The notes beneath the pieces are model-generated. The model had not been told where the DNA came from. It saw nothing but the letters and a program-made list of their open reading frames with translations, and did no database searches. 7,903 nt of DNA from the NCBI GenBank assembly GCA_024691045.1, contig JAILOC010000174.1, positions 1 through 7,903 on the forward strand, given 5' to 3'. Position numbers and translations under genes: made by a program. Positions 6,344-7,903 of the stretch are shown here, piece by piece (within the stretch, counting starts at the first letter, position 1; every line of letters begins with the position of its first letter). The DNA comes from Lachnospiraceae bacterium (GTDB lineage Bacteria > Bacillota_A > Clostridia > Lachnospirales > Lachnospiraceae).

Positions 6344-7498
6344 CCTGATTATTTCATATACTATGCATCAATAAATATTGTCGGTGCCGTATTCTTCGGC
6401 ATCATGCTTCTTCATGACCATACAAGCATCGATAAGCAGGAAAAGCAGATCAAGTATGACCGAGCTCTTTTTGCGTTTCTTTTGTATTTTATTTCCGATG
6501 CGATATGGTCAGGTGTTGATTCCGGTGTTTTTCCCGTAAGTACTCTTTCGGTGATGGTGACTACCTTTGCCAATTTCGTTTTTATTACGATCATCACATA
6601 CAGATGGCTTCTTTATGTCATGGCGGAAGAGCAGATCCCGGGAAGGAACAGGCTTATCATCAAACAAGTGCTTATCTTTCCGCTTTTTGTATCGGTGGTA
6701 GCGATCCTTATCGTATATATCGCAGTTCCCGGTCTGCTCATCACAGCGGATTTCAGATCCACTCGTTTATTTGATATTTTCATATGTACCATTCCCAATA
6801 TCTATATAATCGCGGTCCTTGTATATACGATACGGAAGGCCGCCAAAGAGACGAATCCGCTTGAAAAGAAAAAGCATCTGTATATCGGCGGATTTCCGAT
6901 CATGGCTATTGCGGGCGGACTGCTTCAGATGACGCTCATGCCCGAGCTTCCCATCTTTTGTTTTTCGAGCACAATACTGATGCTCATCTTTTACATTAAA
7001 TCAATGGATTCGAGGATATCTACCGATCCGCTTACTAATCTCAATAACAGGGGACAGCTCTTAAGATATATATCACAGGAAGGCAACCTCTTTACCGAGG
7101 GGCGCAGCAGCTTCATCGTGATGATCGATATCAATGATTTCAAGAAGATCAACGATACATACGGTCATTCGGAGGGGGACTGTGCACTGATCATTCTCTC
7201 CGGTGCCATTACCTCGGTCATCAGAAAGTACAGTATGCCGATCTTCCTGGCAAGGTACGGCGGAGACGAGTTCATTCTGATCGTACGTCCGGCTGATGAT
7301 GACGATATGGATACGCTTATCGCAGACCTGAGAGACAGCATCGTCAAAATGTGTGAGGCCGAGAAAAAGCCTTACCGCATTTCCATCGGCATCGGTATCG
7401 ACAAGATCATCAGATCGGAGGAAGATGCCTTCGCCAGGAGTCTTAAACGCGCCGATGACAAGATGTATGAAAATAAGATGTGCATGAAGCAGGCATAG
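6341..7498 (+). CDS. Seven-helix membrane diguanylate cyclase (GGDEF domain)
   Basis: The 385-residue product has an N-terminal membrane part with about seven helices (about 5-24, 41-62, 68-93, 105-128, 143-164, 180-200, 203-219) and a cytoplasmic GGDEF domain. The domain begins at DPLTNLNNR (229-237), has the metal- and substrate-binding stretch IDINDFKKINDTYGHSEGD (262-280), and has an intact active-site loop YGGDEF (GGDEF 307-311). It should make c-di-GMP from two GTP, with the membrane part acting as sensor. The usual inhibitory RxxD site five residues before GGDEF is replaced by SMPI (298-301), so product inhibition is probably lost. The gene is 54 bases after the MltG-like gene, without a clear promoter or terminator between them. 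Read-through from the flagellar operon is likely but unproven. A motility role is inferred from context. Confidence 0.92.
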   Translation: MPDYFIYYASINIVGAVFFGIMLLHDHTSIDKQEKQIKYDRALFAFLLYFISDAIWSGVDSGVFPVSTLSVMVTTFANFVFITIITYRWLLYVMAEEQIPGRNRLIIKQVLIFPLFVSVVAILIVYIAVPGLLITADFRSTRLFDIFICTIPNIYIIAVLVYTIRKAAKETNPLEKKKHLYIGGFPIMAIAGGLLQMTLMPELPIFCFSSTILMLIFYIKSMDSRISTDPLTNLNNRGQLLRYISQEGNLFTEGRSSFIVMIDINDFKKINDTYGHSEGDCALIILSGAITSVIRKYSMPIFLARYGGDEFILIVRPADDDDMDTLIADLRDSIVKMCEAEKKPYRISIGIGIDKIIRSEEDAFARSLKRADDKMYENKMCMKQA

Positions 7499-7512
7499 AT
7501 AATAAGAAGATA

Positions 7513-7541
7513 TTAACAAAGGCTTTGCATTCTGATATGAT
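7513..7541 (+). promoter_or_regulatory. Predicted sigma-A promoter with extended -10 (upstream of rpsB, P1)
   Basis: TTAACA (7513-7518), a 17-base spacer and TATGAT (7536-7541) match the vegetative consensus closely. TG at 7533-7534 gives an extended -10. The start would be near 7548, only about 50 bases after the GGDEF stop and about 230 before rpsB. It may be a distal rpsB promoter or drive a short RNA that stops at the T-tract near 7600. Confidence 0.6.
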
Positions 7542-7544
7542 ACG

Positions 7545-7610
7545 CTGGCTCAATAAGGTGTGGCGGATCGGCGGATCATATGAGAGCGCAGGGCCTTTTT
7601 TCTTATTATT
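7545..7610 (+). terminator. Possible weak intrinsic terminator with T-tract
   Basis: GGGCC (7591-7595) is followed directly by six Ts (7596-7601) and the T-rich CTTATTATTTTC. GGGCC can pair with GGCTC at 7547-7551. Alternatively, CTGGCTC (7545-7551) pairs with GAGC-G-CAG (7584-7591) around one bulged G. The loops are long and the stems short, so it is weaker than a textbook terminator. It is the only candidate end for the flagellar-GGDEF transcript in this window. Confidence 0.35.
7562..7577 (+). repeat. Perfect 8-base tandem duplication
   Basis: GGCGGATC occurs twice in direct succession (7562-7569 and 7570-7577), in the region between promoter P1 and the T-tract. It could also form a small GATC/GATC hairpin with a GGCG loop. 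No function is known. Confidence 0.7.
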
Positions 7611-7613
7611 TTC

Positions 7614-7642
7614 TTGCAATATACGGGTTCGTATGGTAAAAT
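7614..7642 (+). promoter_or_regulatory. Predicted sigma-A promoter of rpsB (P2)
   Basis: TTGCAA (7614-7619), a spacer of exactly 17 bases (7620-7636) and TAAAAT (7637-7642) form a good vegetative promoter. TG at 7634-7635 gives an extended -10, and the T-rich stretch upstream (7596-7613) may act as an UP-like element. Transcription would start near 7649, giving a leader of about 130 bases before rpsB. Confidence 0.72.
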
Positions 7643-7648
7643 TCGAGC

Positions 7649-7903
<255 letters not shown>

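Noticed and set aside
7580..7639. 19-codon frame MRAQGLFSYYFLAIYGFVW ahead of rpsB
   Set aside because: It has only a poor ribosome binding site, crosses the T-tract and ends inside the -10 element of P2; a leader peptide cannot be supported.

Overview
The window is a co-directional (+ strand) stretch from a motile, low-to-moderate-GC Gram-positive bacterium. It is most likely a member of the Clostridia and plausibly Lachnospiraceae-like. Evidence for this is the firmicute-type gene order (cheA-cheW-cheC-cheD-sigma28-...-rpsB, as at the end of the Bacillus fla/che operon), the presence of CheC and CheD, strong AGGAGG-type ribosome binding sites, and house-style promoters. The taxon is inferred from gene content and protein style, not from a search.

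Layout. Positions 1-2049 are the chemotaxis end of a large flagellar/chemotaxis operon: the last codons of cheA, then complete cheW, cheC and cheD, and a small two-helix membrane protein overlapping cheD by one base. Positions 2091-4476 hold the flagellar sigma factor (FliA/SigD/WhiG family) and a FapA-type DUF342 protein. Positions 4489-6286 hold three poorly characterised genes spaced 5-14 bases apart: a 101-residue hydrophilic protein, a membrane-anchored coiled-coil protein with a C-terminal helix-turn-helix (DUF6115-like, in the position of Bacillus swrB), and a membrane-anchored protein with an MltG/YceG LysM-like domain but no catalytic domain. Positions 6341-7498 encode a seven-helix membrane diguanylate cyclase (GGDEF) starting at TTG. 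After a 280-base intergenic region with two good sigma-A promoters, a T-tract and a folded leader, the window ends in the first 41 codons of rpsB (ribosomal protein S2).

How it fits together. CheA and CheW form the receptor-kinase core. CheC (CheY-P phosphatase) and CheD (receptor deamidase) form the adaptation branch. The sigma factor switches on late flagellar and chemotaxis genes. FapA and the following small proteins are probably assembly or regulatory accessories, and the GGDEF protein would link c-di-GMP to motility. The rpsB unit is a separate housekeeping transcription unit. No mobile element, CRISPR array, tRNA or rRNA is seen. The least explained parts are the three-gene block 4489-6286, the membrane protein at 1768, the unusual translation initiation region of the sigma factor, and the promoter/leader region ahead of rpsB.
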